DNA from: JAFKFI01 sp963795435
Lineage (GTDB): Bacteria > Pseudomonadota > Alphaproteobacteria > Acetobacterales > Acetobacteraceae
Direction of reading: 5' to 3'
Assembly: GCA_963795435.1 (NCBI GenBank)
Contig: CAWCHV010000009.1
Span: 310,001 to 374,000 of the forward strand
DNA length: 64,000 bases
Position numbers and translations under genes: made by a program. Under the pieces are notes generated by a model. That model worked only from the letters and a program-made list of their open reading frames with translations. It was not told the DNA's origin and did no database searches. The stretch's first letter is position 1, and every line of letters begins with the position of its first letter. Shown here in pieces: positions 1-8,206 of the stretch.

Positions 1-1
1 C

Positions 2-43
2 GATCCGGCGGTGGACAAGAAGCGGGGTTGGTGGCGGCGCTGA
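2..43 (+). CDS. possible C-terminal end of a gene cut by the window edge
   Basis: One forward frame stays open from the window edge to a TGA at 41-43 and reads DPAVDKKRGWWRR, a basic and Trp-rich tail that looks like a natural protein C-terminus. Only 13 residues are visible, so the product cannot be named. A chance open frame is possible. Confidence 0.3.
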   Translation, partial: DPAVDKKRGWWRR

Positions 44-80
44 GCAGCACCCCCGGCCTGCCGATGGGTCAGCGAACGGC

Positions 81-278
81 TCAGCGAATGGTCTTCGTCA
101 GGTGCTCCTGCCAGCGCTTGGACGAGGCCGGCTGGACGGCGCGACCGGTGTTCGTGTCGATGATCTCCGGCTCGCAGTCCGGGTGACGCCGGAGTTCGTC
201 GCGCACCCGGTCGAGTGCGGCTTCCGACGTGTCGAACGTGCCGACCGGCTTGCTGTCGATGCGAACCTCGTAGGCCAT
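81..278 (-). CDS. small hypothetical protein, 65 aa
   Basis: Small soluble protein with no signal peptide or membrane segment, rich in charged residues, beginning MAYEVRIDSKPVGTF. The ATG at 278 is chosen because AGGAGGG lies 5-11 nt upstream; the frame also extends to 332 without a better ribosome site. I do not recognise a named family. It follows the phospholipase D-type gene on the same strand, with its start 20 nt beyond that gene's stop codon, so the two may be cotranscribed. Confidence 0.6.
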   Translation of the reverse strand: MAYEVRIDSKPVGTFDTSEAALDRVRDELRRHPDCEPEIIDTNTGRAVQPASSKRWQEHLTKTIR

Positions 279-298
279 CGTGCCCTCCTGGACTGAAA

Positions 299-1564
299 TC
301 ACAGCAATGGTTCCAGCAATCTCGCACCCCATTCGTCCAGCCGCTCGCCGAGCGGGCGGCGGCTCCAGGCCGCCGGATCAATGCGGCGCGAGTCCGCGAG
401 GTCGTGGGCGAACAGCCGCTCCATCTCGGCCCCGAAATCGCGATCGATGATCACTGCGTCGATCTCGTTGTTCCACAACACGCTGCGCCAATCGAGGTTC
501 GACGAGCCGATGATCGAATAGGCGCCGTCGATCACGGCGGTCTTGGCGTGCAGCACGACGCCCTGCCGCTCGTAGACCTGCACGCCGGCTTCCAGCAGAT
601 CCTGGTAGCTGCCGCGTCCGGCTTCCACCGCGAGGCTGCTGTCGCTGTGCGCGGGCACGATGACCCGCACGTCCACGCCGCGCCGCGCCGCGTCCTCCAG
701 GATGCGCGCCAGATCGGGGGTGGGGGCGAAGAAGCCGGTCGTCAGATGGACCGAGTGCCGCGCCAACGTGATGGCGACCGCGAGCGTGCGATAGATGAGC
801 GGCTGGCCGTTCTCGGGCGCGCCGTCGATCGCCTGCACCAGGGCGTCGCCGCGCACCCAGCCCGGCGTCGGCGGGGGCGGCGGCAGCGCCGGACCCTTCT
901 GCTCGCGCCAGGTCTCGTCGAACAAGCGCTGGAATTGCGCCACCACCGGACCCACGATCCGCACGTCGGTGTCGCGCCAGGGCAGCTCGCTCGGGCTCTC
1001 GGCCCCCGGAGGCGCGGCGCGGTTCTCGTAGACGCTGGTGACGTTGACCCCGCCGGTGATCGCCAGCGCGCCGTCCACCACCAGCAATTTGCGATGGTCG
1101 CGGTCGTTCACGTCGATGCCGACGCGCGAATTGGGGGTGAGCGGGTTGTATTCGAGCACCTGGACCCCGCCCGCGCGCAGCCGTTGGAACAGCGCGGCCG
1201 GCGCGTCCTTGCTTCCCCAGGCATCGTAGATCAGATGAACGGCGACACCCCGCGCCCGCGCCGCCAGCAGCAGATCGGCGAATTGCGCGGCCGTGCTGGT
1301 GTCGAACTGGTAGCTCTCCATGTCGATCCGCTGGCGCGCGTCGCGGATCGCCGCCGCCATCGCGGCGTAGGTTTCGGGACCGTTCACCAACAGGTCCAGA
1401 TGGTTGCCGGGGACGAACGGGTGATGCGCGATCCGCTCGCCCTGCTGGCGCATCAGCGCGATGGCGCGGCCCTGGTCGGCGCCGCGCGCCGCCTGCGCGA
1501 TGTCGGCGTCGAGCGAGGGCACTGCGGTGCAGCCGGCCAGCGCCACCGCCGCCGCGATCAGCAC
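299..1564 (-). CDS. phospholipase D / cardiolipin synthase-like lipoprotein
   Basis: PLD-superfamily phosphodiesterase, probably acting on phospholipids at the cell envelope. Two HxKx4D catalytic motifs are visible: HRKLLVVD (H157, K159, D164) and HAKTAVID (H339, K341, D346), each followed by the usual G-G/S-x-N segment. The N-terminus reads LAGC at residues 9-12, a lipobox, so it is probably a lipoprotein. The GTG at 1564 is the only common start codon between the end of gmk and the lipobox. It leaves an unusually short signal peptide without a basic n-region and has no clear ribosome site, so a rare start codon inside the gmk 3' end is possible. The gene lies directly downstream of gmk on the same strand. 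At about 421 residues it fits the two-HKD ClsB-like group; the exact lipid substrate is not known. Confidence 0.8.
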   Translation of the reverse strand: MLIAAAVALAGCTAVPSLDADIAQAARGADQGRAIALMRQQGERIAHHPFVPGNHLDLLVNGPETYAAMAAAIRDARQRIDMESYQFDTSTAAQFADLLLAARARGVAVHLIYDAWGSKDAPAALFQRLRAGGVQVLEYNPLTPNSRVGIDVNDRDHRKLLVVDGALAITGGVNVTSVYENRAAPPGAESPSELPWRDTDVRIVGPVVAQFQRLFDETWREQKGPALPPPPPTPGWVRGDALVQAIDGAPENGQPLIYRTLAVAITLARHSVHLTTGFFAPTPDLARILEDAARRGVDVRVIVPAHSDSSLAVEAGRGSYQDLLEAGVQVYERQGVVLHAKTAVIDGAYSIIGSSNLDWRSVLWNNEIDAVIIDRDFGAEMERLFAHDLADSRRIDPAAWSRRPLGERLDEWGARLLEPLL

Positions 1565-1584
1565 GGCGCGGGCGCCGGAGGAAA

Positions 1585-2214
1585 TCAGGTGGCGAGGCGG
1601 GAGACGAAATCCCGCAATCCGCTCGTCTGCCTGGCGGTGGCGAGGCGTGCGGCGTGCAGCACCGCCCGCACGGCCGCGACCGCCGCGTCGAAATCGTCGT
1701 TCACTATGACATGGTCGAACTCCGGCCAGTGGGCGATCTCTTCCCGCGCCTTGGCCATGCGGCGGGCGATTTCGGCGGCGTCGTCGCCGGCGCGGGCGCG
1801 CAGCCGCCGCTCGAGGTCGACGAGCGCCGGCGGCAGGATGAACACGCCGACCACGTCGCCCGGCAGCGCCGCCCGCAGATGCCGATGACCCTGCCAGTCG
1901 ATGTCGAACACCACGTCCCGCCCCTCCGCGAGCGCACGCTCGACCGGCGCCCGCGGCGTGCCGTAGCTGCGCCCGAAGACATTCGCCCATTCCAGCAGCC
2001 CGCCGGCGGCGACCAGCGCGTCGAACTCCGCCTGGGTGCGGAAATGGTAGTCGATCCCGTCCCGCTCCCCGCCGCGCGGCCGGCGCGTGGTGACGCTGAC
2101 CGACAGCGCGAGATCGGGCTCGCCCGCCACCAGCGCCTGCGTGATCGAGCTCTTGCCGCCCCCTGACGGCGCCGCGATCACCAGGCAGAGCCCACGACGT
2201 TCGATGTGGGTCAT
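1585..2214 (-). CDS. gmk: guanylate kinase
   Basis: Phosphorylates GMP to GDP with ATP, in cytosolic purine metabolism. The P-loop PSGGGKS is at residues 16-22, followed by the guanylate-kinase signature region around TTRRPRGGERDGIDYHF and the GMP-binding acidic residues. At 209 aa it is of normal family length. The ATG at 2214 has GGGTGG upstream. An alternative ATG at 2229 overlaps the yicC stop as ATGA and would add five residues. Gene order yicC-gmk is standard in alphaproteobacteria, and the overlap suggests translational coupling. Confidence 0.95.
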   Translation of the reverse strand: MTHIERRGLCLVIAAPSGGGKSSITQALVAGEPDLALSVSVTTRRPRGGERDGIDYHFRTQAEFDALVAAGGLLEWANVFGRSYGTPRAPVERALAEGRDVVFDIDWQGHRHLRAALPGDVVGVFILPPALVDLERRLRARAGDDAAEIARRMAKAREEIAHWPEFDHVIVNDDFDAAVAAVRAVLHAARLATARQTSGLRDFVSRLAT

Positions 2215-2225
2215 CGCGCCACCCG

Positions 2226-3122
2226 TCATTCGATGTTCGCGACCTGCTCGCGCAATTGCTCGATCGTCGCCTTCAGCCGCAGCCCGGTGGCGGTGAGCGC
2301 GGTGGAGGCCGACTTGCTGCACAGCGTGTTGGCCTCGCGGTTGAACTCCTGGATGAGGAAGTCGAGCCGCCGGCCGATATTGGCGCCTTCCGCCAGCAAG
2401 GTCCGCGCCGCCTGGATGTGGCTCGCCAGCCGATCGAGCTCCTCGCGCACGTCCGACCGCGAGGCGAGCAAGGCGACCTCCTGGGCGATACGCTCCTCCG
2501 GCAGGGCGGGGGACTCGGCGAGCAGCGCCTGGAGGTTTTCGATCAGCCGCGCGCGCTGCGCTGCCGGCTGGTCCGCCGCCTCGGCCGATGCCAGATCGTG
2601 CAGGCCAGCGATCTCGTCGAGCTGCCCCGCCAGCACGACGCCAAGCCGCGCGCCCTCGGCGCGGCGCGCGGCGGCGAGGCGGTCGAGGGCGGCGGCGAAC
2701 CCGGCGCGGATGGCGGCGGATACCGCCTCGGCGCGCTCGTCGGTCCCGTTGCCGGGAACGGCGGGGCGAAGCACGCCGGGCAGGGCGAGCAGCGCCTCGG
2801 CGCGGGGCGCGGGGCAGCCGGGAATGCGGGCCTGGAGCGCGAGGGCGAGGCCAAGCGCCTGTTCGAGGGTGGCGGGATCGGGCGCCAGCCGCGCTTGCTC
2901 GTCGCGCCGGATTGTGAGGCTGGCGGTGACGTTGCCGCGCTTGAGCCGCTTCTGCGCCGCCTCGCGCAGTCCGGGTTCCAGCGCATCGGAGCCCGGCGGC
3001 AGGCGGAAGCGCAGATCGAGGCCGCGTCCGTTGACGCTGCGCAGCTCCCACGCCCAGCTCGTGCCGCCGGTCTCGCCCTCGGCGCGCGCGAAGCCGGTCA
3101 TGGAGGCGAGGGCGGCTGTCAT
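2226..3122 (-). CDS. yicC: YicC family endoribonuclease
   Basis: Member of the YicC/YloC family, shown in E. coli to be an endoribonuclease; cytosolic. The 298-aa protein has the conserved N-terminal MTGFARAEG segment (residues 8-16), the RSVNGRGLDLRFRLP segment just after it, and the C-terminal DUF1732 region ending RLKATIEQLREQVANIE. The ATG at 3122 is preceded by GGGAGCACGA, a usable ribosome site; starting at the internal MTGF would trim seven residues. It sits directly upstream of gmk with overlapping stop/start, the usual alphaproteobacterial arrangement. Confidence 0.92.
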   Translation of the reverse strand: MTAALASMTGFARAEGETGGTSWAWELRSVNGRGLDLRFRLPPGSDALEPGLREAAQKRLKRGNVTASLTIRRDEQARLAPDPATLEQALGLALALQARIPGCPAPRAEALLALPGVLRPAVPGNGTDERAEAVSAAIRAGFAAALDRLAAARRAEGARLGVVLAGQLDEIAGLHDLASAEAADQPAAQRARLIENLQALLAESPALPEERIAQEVALLASRSDVREELDRLASHIQAARTLLAEGANIGRRLDFLIQEFNREANTLCSKSASTALTATGLRLKATIEQLREQVANIE

Positions 3123-3352
3123 TCGTGCTCCCGGACGGTGTTGCCGGCTTGTGCCATCGGGGTCTCTGTTGTTCCAGGGGATTCGCGTTGGGCCGCCGGG
3201 TCCGTCCGCCCCTTTCGTCGTCGCGGGGCTTTGACCCGGCGATCTCGCGCGGCTGCTTCCGTGGCGCCCGATTTCGAGCCCGGCCATGACGAAAAGAAGG
3301 CAATTTTGCGTCATGCGATAATGGCTGCTCCCGACTCCGAAGGAGACCGCGC
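3123..3352. other. intergenic region between divergent yicC and a secreted protein gene
   Basis: A 230-nt stretch between divergent genes that should carry both promoters. No strong palindrome or repeat was seen. A good ribosome site (GAAGGAG, about 3340) serves the downstream plus-strand gene. Confidence 0.4.
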
Positions 3353-3772
3353 ATGTTCGCCCCGCATCGCCGCCTGCTCCCCGCCCTCGCCCTGGTCGCC
3401 GCGCTGCTCGCCGGTCCCGCCGTCGCGCAGAACCCGTCTCCGCCCGCCGCGCAGCCGGCGCCCGGCTCCGGGGACTTCCTGCTCACCGTCTTTCTCCGCC
3501 ACGACGAGAGCAAGACCTTGGGCGAGATCAACGAGCATCTGCGCCAGAGCGGCTTCTTCAAGCGATTCCCGCCGCCCGGGATCGAAGTTGTCTCCTGGTA
3601 CGTGATGATGGGCATTGGCCAGGTCGTGACGCTGCGGGTGCCGCCCGACCGGCTGCGCGAGGTCAATCAGGTGCTGGAGCAGACCGCCTGGGGCGGCTTT
3701 CGCACCGAGTTCTACCCGACCTACGACTACCGCGCCGGCGCCGCCGAGATCAGGCGGCAGATGAACCAGTAG
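3353..3772 (+). CDS. small secreted protein of unknown function
   Basis: A 139-aa protein with a clear Sec signal peptide (basic start, hydrophobic core about residues 8-23, AVAQ cleavage near residues 23-26), so it is periplasmic or secreted. The mature part begins with a Pro/Ala-rich linker and then a compact domain with LRHDESKTLGEINEHLRQ and a Tyr-rich C-terminus. No named domain was recognised; the spacing suggests a small alpha/beta domain. The start is supported by GAAGGAG upstream of the ATG. Its 3' end overlaps the convergent patatin gene by 23 nt. Confidence 0.75.
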   Translation: MFAPHRRLLPALALVAALLAGPAVAQNPSPPAAQPAPGSGDFLLTVFLRHDESKTLGEINEHLRQSGFFKRFPPPGIEVVSWYVMMGIGQVVTLRVPPDRLREVNQVLEQTAWGGFRTEFYPTYDYRAGAAEIRRQMNQ

Positions 3773-4940
3773 CGCCTCCGCCGACGGTCGGGGCGGTGCG
3801 GTCCGATGTGGTGCGCAGGTTGGGCTCGGCCAGCGTCGTGACCTGTCCGCGGCTGACGCGGTGGATCACGGCACCCAGTTGCGCGGGCTTCTGCACGGTC
3901 ATCCAGGGTTGCTCGGCGAGCGCCTGGCTCATGTCCGCGTAGCCGGCGGCGCGCCGCTCGGCGATCGAGACGCGGGAAAACTCGGCGTCGCTGGCCGGGA
4001 TCTGGTCCTCGGCCGGATGGTAGATGACATGCACGATGTCGAGCCGCTGCCCCCCGCCGGGCGCGGCGGCGTCCGCCTTCGCGTCCGTCTTCGCCGCCAG
4101 CGCGTGGCGCAGGTTCACCTTGGTCGCCACCGCATCGATGTGATGCGCGTTGCGGCTGGCGTACTGGATCTGCTTGGCGCGCCATAGCACCTCGTTCATC
4201 GTGGTCGGCGCGGGCCCGGTGGGACTCCACAGATCGATCACGAATGCCACCGTGTGGCCCGGCGGCGTGTCGTTCAGCACTGCTTCGAGCGGGGTGTTGG
4301 AGACGCAGGCGCCGTCCCAGTAGAACCGCCCGCCGATCTCGGCCGCGGCGAAGCCGGGCGGCAGCGAGCCGCTGGCGACGATGTGCTCGGGGCCGAGCCC
4401 GCCCGGCGTCGCCCGGTTGTCGAAAAACGACAGCTCGCCGACCGTCACGTCCGTCACCCCCACCGAGAGCCGCGGCCCGCCGCCCTGGTTGATGCGCGCG
4501 AAATCGGCGTGGTCGAGCAGCGTCTGGCGCAGCGCCGTGGTGTCGTAGAAGCTCTCCGTCGCCGGCGTGCCGGAGGGGGCGAAGAACGGGTTGATCGGAC
4601 GCGGGCTGAAAAACCCGGGCTGGCCGAACGCCAGCGCCTGTGCGCTGCTCAGCGTGTTCCAGAAGCCCTGGATCGCCGCGTTGGGGGAGTGCGGCAACAG
4701 CTCAGGCCAGGAGATCGCCTGCCAGAGCGCCTCCAGCCGTGCCAGGCGTTGCTCCGGCGGGTTGCCGGCGAGGATGGCGGCGTTGATCGCGCCGATCGAG
4801 ATGCCGCACAGCCAATCCGGCTCGAAGCCGTGCTCGTGAAGCGCCTGGTAGACGCCGATGTGATACGCGCCGAGCGCCCCGCCGCCTTGCAGCACGAGCA
4901 CGCAGGTGGGCTTCTGTCGGCGAGCAGCTTCCTGTTGCAT
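3750..4940 (-). CDS. patatin-like phospholipase (DUF3734-type)
   Basis: Predicted serine lipid acyl hydrolase of 396 aa. The oxyanion glycine loop QGGGALGAY is at residues 18-26, the nucleophile elbow GISIG at 46-50 (Ser48), and the catalytic Asp of the dyad in DGA at about 209. The C-terminal half (IDLWSPTGPAPTTMNEVLWR and onward) resembles the DUF3734 extension common in proteobacterial patatins. There is no signal peptide, so it is probably cytosolic or peripheral. The ATG at 4940 has only a weak ribosome site and lies 12 nt from the start of the divergent flavodoxin-like gene, so promoters must lie inside one another's 5' regions. Confidence 0.9.
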   Translation of the reverse strand: MQQEAARRQKPTCVLVLQGGGALGAYHIGVYQALHEHGFEPDWLCGISIGAINAAILAGNPPEQRLARLEALWQAISWPELLPHSPNAAIQGFWNTLSSAQALAFGQPGFFSPRPINPFFAPSGTPATESFYDTTALRQTLLDHADFARINQGGGPRLSVGVTDVTVGELSFFDNRATPGGLGPEHIVASGSLPPGFAAAEIGGRFYWDGACVSNTPLEAVLNDTPPGHTVAFVIDLWSPTGPAPTTMNEVLWRAKQIQYASRNAHHIDAVATKVNLRHALAAKTDAKADAAAPGGGQRLDIVHVIYHPAEDQIPASDAEFSRVSIAERRAAGYADMSQALAEQPWMTVQKPAQLGAVIHRVSRGQVTTLAEPNLRTTSDRTAPTVGGGATGSSAA

Positions 4941-4952
4941 GGTCCGGTCCCG

Positions 4953-5444
4953 ATGAAGACGCTCCTGATCGTGTTCCACTCCCTGACCGGCGGCACAAGG
5001 CAGATGGCCGAGGCGGCGGCGCGCGGCGCCAAGGGCGAGGCGGAGGTGAACGTCCGCCTGCTGGCCGCCACCGCCACGCAGCCCGAGGATTTGCTCGCCG
5101 CGGAAGGCTACATCTTCGCGACGCCGGAGAACCTCGCCGCACTGGCCGGGCTGATGAAGGATTTCTTCGACCGGACCTATTATCCGGCGCTCAACCGCAT
5201 CAACGGCCGGCCCTACGCGACGCTGGTTTGCGCCGGCAGCGACGGGCAGAACGCCGTGCGCCAGATCGAGCGAATCGTCACCGGCTGGCGTCTGCGCGCG
5301 GTCGCCGATCCGCTGATCGTCTGCACCCACGCGCAGACGCCCGAGGCGATCCTGGCGCCCAAGACGATCGGGCGCGACGATCTTTTCCGCTGCGAGGAGA
5401 TCGGCGCCGCACTCGCCGCGGGGCTGGCGATGGGTATCTTTTAG
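4953..5444 (+). CDS. flavodoxin / NAD(P)H-dependent oxidoreductase-like protein
   Basis: Small flavodoxin-fold protein (163 aa). The N-terminal LLIVFHSLTGGTRQMAEAAA (residues 4-23) has the phosphate-binding T/S-rich loop of flavodoxins that holds FMN, and LLAAEGYIFATPENLAAL matches the second flavin loop. It is probably a cytosolic FMN-binding reductase or WrbA-like protein; the electron partner is unknown. The start at 4953 lacks a strong ribosome site. It is transcribed divergently from the patatin gene with a 12-nt gap between start codons. Confidence 0.8.
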   Translation: MKTLLIVFHSLTGGTRQMAEAAARGAKGEAEVNVRLLAATATQPEDLLAAEGYIFATPENLAALAGLMKDFFDRTYYPALNRINGRPYATLVCAGSDGQNAVRQIERIVTGWRLRAVADPLIVCTHAQTPEAILAPKTIGRDDLFRCEEIGAALAAGLAMGIF

Positions 5445-5531
5445 GCACCAGGTCCCCGTCTCCATGCGATTTCGCATCGCGAAGCTTTGTCGGACCGTTC
5501 CGCGATAGAGTAACTCGACGGTTGCGCCTTC

Positions 5532-5548
5532 GTTAACAACTTGTTAAC
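5532..5548. promoter_or_regulatory. 17-nt perfect palindrome upstream of the beta-roll protein gene
   Basis: GTTAACAACTTGTTAAC is a perfect inverted repeat (8-nt arms, 1-nt centre) in an AT-rich patch of an otherwise GC-rich region, 59 nt before the ATG at 5607. Its form fits a dimeric repressor or activator site. The cognate regulator is unknown, and no other copy was noticed in the window. Confidence 0.55.
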
Positions 5549-5606
5549 AAGTCTCCACGGAAGCCGGGTAAGCGGCTCCTCGCAAGATCAGGGTGGGGGC
5601 GGTGGC

Positions 5607-6845
5607 ATGGCTGGTGGAACTGTAACAGTTGCAGGCGGCAGCCAGGGCACGAACTCGATCACGCTCACCAACAATCAGACCCTTGTTTTGGCCCAACAGA
5701 TCGCGACCGCGATCAACGCCGCGGCGGTGGGCGGCACCCTGACATCCTTCAATCTGCCTGGACTCACTCCGGTGATCCCGCCGGGCAATATCGGCGAGGC
5801 CGTCATTCCCGCGACGGCCGCCGGCGGCACCTTCAACGGACCCGCCGGGTTTGCGTTCCTCACCAGCGCGGCGGCCGTTCCCGTCACCGTCGATGGGGCC
5901 GTGAACCAGACCGTGCTGGCCGGAACCGGCGGCACGACCTATTTCGGTCCGACGGGCGGCACACAGGAGGTCGTTCTCGGCGGCGGCGCGAACCTCGTCG
6001 CGCTCGGCGCTGGTTCGATCGACCAGGTGAACACCGGCGAAGGCAACGACACGATCTACGCCAACGGCTCCTCGACGATCGACGCGGGCGGCGGCGCGAA
6101 CCTCGTCTTCAGCGGCGGGATCGGCACCAACACGACGCTCAATCTCAGCAATTCCGCCAACAGCACGATCGTCGGCGGCGCCGGCAACACGACGATATTC
6201 GGCAGCAGCAACGGCAACGACGTGTTCCTTGGCTCGGGCAATTCGCTGGTCATCGAGGGCGTGGGCGCGGACACGATCAATGCCGGCACCGGGCCCGCGG
6301 TGATCTTCGGCAACACCGGCTCGGACCTGATCTTCGGCAACACCGGCGCGCTGCTGTTCGTGGCCGGAACCGGTCCGAGCACGGTGTTCGGCGGAGCCAC
6401 CAGCCCGACGCTGTTCGGCAGCGCCGGCAGCGACATCGTCTACAACAGCAGCCAGGCCGGGGCGCTCTACGTCGCCGGGTCGGGCATCGAGACGCTGAAC
6501 GCCGCCGCTTCCAAGGGCGCCGACACGCTGTTCGCGGGCACCGGGGCGGACTCCATCGTGGCCGGTTCCGGCAACGACACGATCGTCGCCAATACCGGCA
6601 CGATGACCGCGACCGGCGGGGCGGGGAACGATCTGTTCGCATTCTTCGACGGCCACGCCGGCGGGGTGGACTTCCTCCAGAACTTCAGCTCGAACGATTT
6701 GGTATTGCTCTCGGGCTACGGCCCGAACGGCATCGCCTCCTCGGTCAGCGGCGGCGGCAGCACGACCCTCACTCTATCGGACAACACCAGCATCACGTTC
6801 TCCGGTGTGTCCAGCCTGAACCCGAACCAGATCGTCAAGACCTGA
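5607..6845 (+). CDS. RTX-like beta-roll repeat protein, probably type I secreted
   Basis: A 412-aa acidic, Gly/Asn/Thr/Ser-rich protein lacking an N-terminal signal peptide. From about residue 130 to 350 it carries degenerate calcium-binding-type repeats (GEGNDTIYANGS, GSGNDTIVANTG, GGAGNDLFAFFDG) predicted to stack as a beta-roll. The C-terminal part (DFLQNFSSNDLVLLSGYG and after) resembles the end of RTX proteins exported by type I systems. The ATG at 5607 follows a G-rich ribosome site; an earlier TTG at 5541 lies within the palindrome and is rejected. No ABC exporter gene lies nearby. Cargo function (adhesion, surface layer) is not evident. Confidence 0.8.
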   Translation: MAGGTVTVAGGSQGTNSITLTNNQTLVLAQQIATAINAAAVGGTLTSFNLPGLTPVIPPGNIGEAVIPATAAGGTFNGPAGFAFLTSAAAVPVTVDGAVNQTVLAGTGGTTYFGPTGGTQEVVLGGGANLVALGAGSIDQVNTGEGNDTIYANGSSTIDAGGGANLVFSGGIGTNTTLNLSNSANSTIVGGAGNTTIFGSSNGNDVFLGSGNSLVIEGVGADTINAGTGPAVIFGNTGSDLIFGNTGALLFVAGTGPSTVFGGATSPTLFGSAGSDIVYNSSQAGALYVAGSGIETLNAAASKGADTLFAGTGADSIVAGSGNDTIVANTGTMTATGGAGNDLFAFFDGHAGGVDFLQNFSSNDLVLLSGYGPNGIASSVSGGGSTTLTLSDNTSITFSGVSSLNPNQIVKT

Positions 6846-6871
6846 TCACATCGACCGGTGTGGGGCGGAAC

Positions 6872-7450
6872 TCATTCCGCCCGCACCATGCGGTGATATT
6901 CGCGGTTCGGCATCATGTCCGTCGCCGATGCCATGCGGTTCGACAGGTTGAAGAACGCCGTCGTCTCGGACAGGTCGAAAACATCCGCCTCGGTGAGCCC
7001 GGCGCGCCACAGCGTGTCGCGGTCGGCATCGTCGACCAGCCAGGGCGTGGCGGTGAGCTTCCAGGCATAGTCCAGCATCGCGCGCTGGCGGGCGTCGAGC
7101 TTCGCGACGCGATAGTTCAGCGCCATCATCTCGCCGAACTCCGCGTCGCCCGACAAGGCCCGCACCGCCGCGCCGTGCGCGACCAGGCAGTAGTAGCAAC
7201 GGTTCGCGCTGGACACGACGACCGCCACCATCTCGCGTTCGAGCTTGCTGAGCCCCAACTCCGACAGCATGATCTCGTTGTACATCGCCATGAAATTGCG
7301 CAGCCGCTGGGGACGCAGGCTGTAGGCGCTGAACACGTTCGGCACGAAGCCGAGCTTTTCGACGCACTTGCTCCAGATCGCCTGCAGGTCAGGGTCCAGC
7401 GTTGACGGATCGGGAACCCCGAGCTTGGAGATGTGGTCGGGCTGCGGCAT
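6872..7450 (-). CDS. peroxidase-related AhpD/carboxymuconolactone decarboxylase-family protein
   Basis: A 192-aa protein of the alkylhydroperoxidase D superfamily. The redox motif RCYYCLVAH carries C85, C88 and H92, the expected proton-relay set for AhpD-type activity. The N-terminal segment before the core fits the uncharacterised peroxidase-related subfamily rather than a true carboxymuconolactone decarboxylase. The ATG at 7450 has GGAG 8 nt upstream. It stands alone; a role in peroxide defence is family-based inference. Confidence 0.85.
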   Translation of the reverse strand: MPQPDHISKLGVPDPSTLDPDLQAIWSKCVEKLGFVPNVFSAYSLRPQRLRNFMAMYNEIMLSELGLSKLEREMVAVVVSSANRCYYCLVAHGAAVRALSGDAEFGEMMALNYRVAKLDARQRAMLDYAWKLTATPWLVDDADRDTLWRAGLTEADVFDLSETTAFFNLSNRMASATDMMPNREYHRMVRAE

Positions 7451-7564
7451 GGCGGGCACTCCGGGTTGGTCGGCCGGCCGGCAGCGTGGTCCAGCCGGCC
7501 AGGTGGCGCAAGAACCGGTCGGGCCGCCGCGTGTTGATCCCGGGCCGCCTCATGGAACCCGCAA

Positions 7565-8206
7565 GTGTCGTTCTTTTCGCTCCACCACCTGACCGAACTG
7601 CTGCACAGCTACGGCTACGGCCTGGTCGGGCTGGTGGTCGGATTGGAGGCGATGGGCCTGCCGCTCCCCGGCGAGAGCCTGGTGATCGCCGCGGCGCTCT
7701 ATGCCGGCAGCACCCATCAGCTCTCGATCCCGTTCGTGGTCGCCGCCGCGGCGGCCGGCGCGATCATCGGCGACAATATCGGCTACCTGATCGGCCGGAT
7801 CATCGGTCTGCGGCTGCTGCGGCGCTACGGGCATTATATCCTGCTGCCGCCCGAGCGTCTGGAGGTGGGACGACGCCTATTCGCCAAGCACGGCGGCAAG
7901 GTCGTGCTGTTCGGCCGCTTCATCGCCATCCTGCGAACCTTGGCCGCGCTGCTGGCGGGCGCCAACGGAATGCCCTGGCAGCGCTTCCTCGTCGCCAACG
8001 CGGTCGGCGGCATCGCCTGGGCGTGCTTGTACGGCTTCGGCGCCTATGCGCTCGGACACGAGATCACGCGCGTGCAGGGGCCGCTCGGCATCGCCGCCGT
8101 GGTCATCGCGATCGCGGTGATCGCCGCGACCGTGATCTATACCCGCCGCAAGGAGCGTCGACTGACCGAGGCCCACGACGCCCCTAATCCAACGCCTCCT
8201 TGTTGA
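7565..8206 (+). CDS. DedA family integral membrane protein
   Basis: A 213-aa inner-membrane protein of the DedA/SNARE-associated family, whose better-studied members act as lipid scramblases or transporters (for example of undecaprenyl phosphate). Conserved features are the GLPLPGESLVIAAAL re-entrant segment (about residues 30-45), the GRFIAILRTLAALLAGANGM segment with the functional Arg (about 114-133), and a C-terminal hydrophobic helix ahead of a basic tail. It starts with GTG at 7565. The 3' end overlaps the convergent hydroxyacid dehydrogenase gene by 23 nt. Confidence 0.9.
   Translation: MSFFSLHHLTELLHSYGYGLVGLVVGLEAMGLPLPGESLVIAAALYAGSTHQLSIPFVVAAAAAGAIIGDNIGYLIGRIIGLRLLRRYGHYILLPPERLEVGRRLFAKHGGKVVLFGRFIAILRTLAALLAGANGMPWQRFLVANAVGGIAWACLYGFGAYALGHEITRVQGPLGIAAVVIAIAVIAATVIYTRRKERRLTEAHDAPNPTPPC

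Noticed and set aside
215..1888. long open frames on the plus strand opposite the phospholipase D and gmk genes
   Set aside because: They are Arg/Pro/Ala-rich shadow frames typical of high-GC DNA and carry no recognisable motif, whereas the minus strand has clear enzymes.
5541..5606. TTG start at 5541 for the beta-roll protein
   Set aside because: It lies inside the palindrome and adds low-quality residues; ATG 5607 has a better context.
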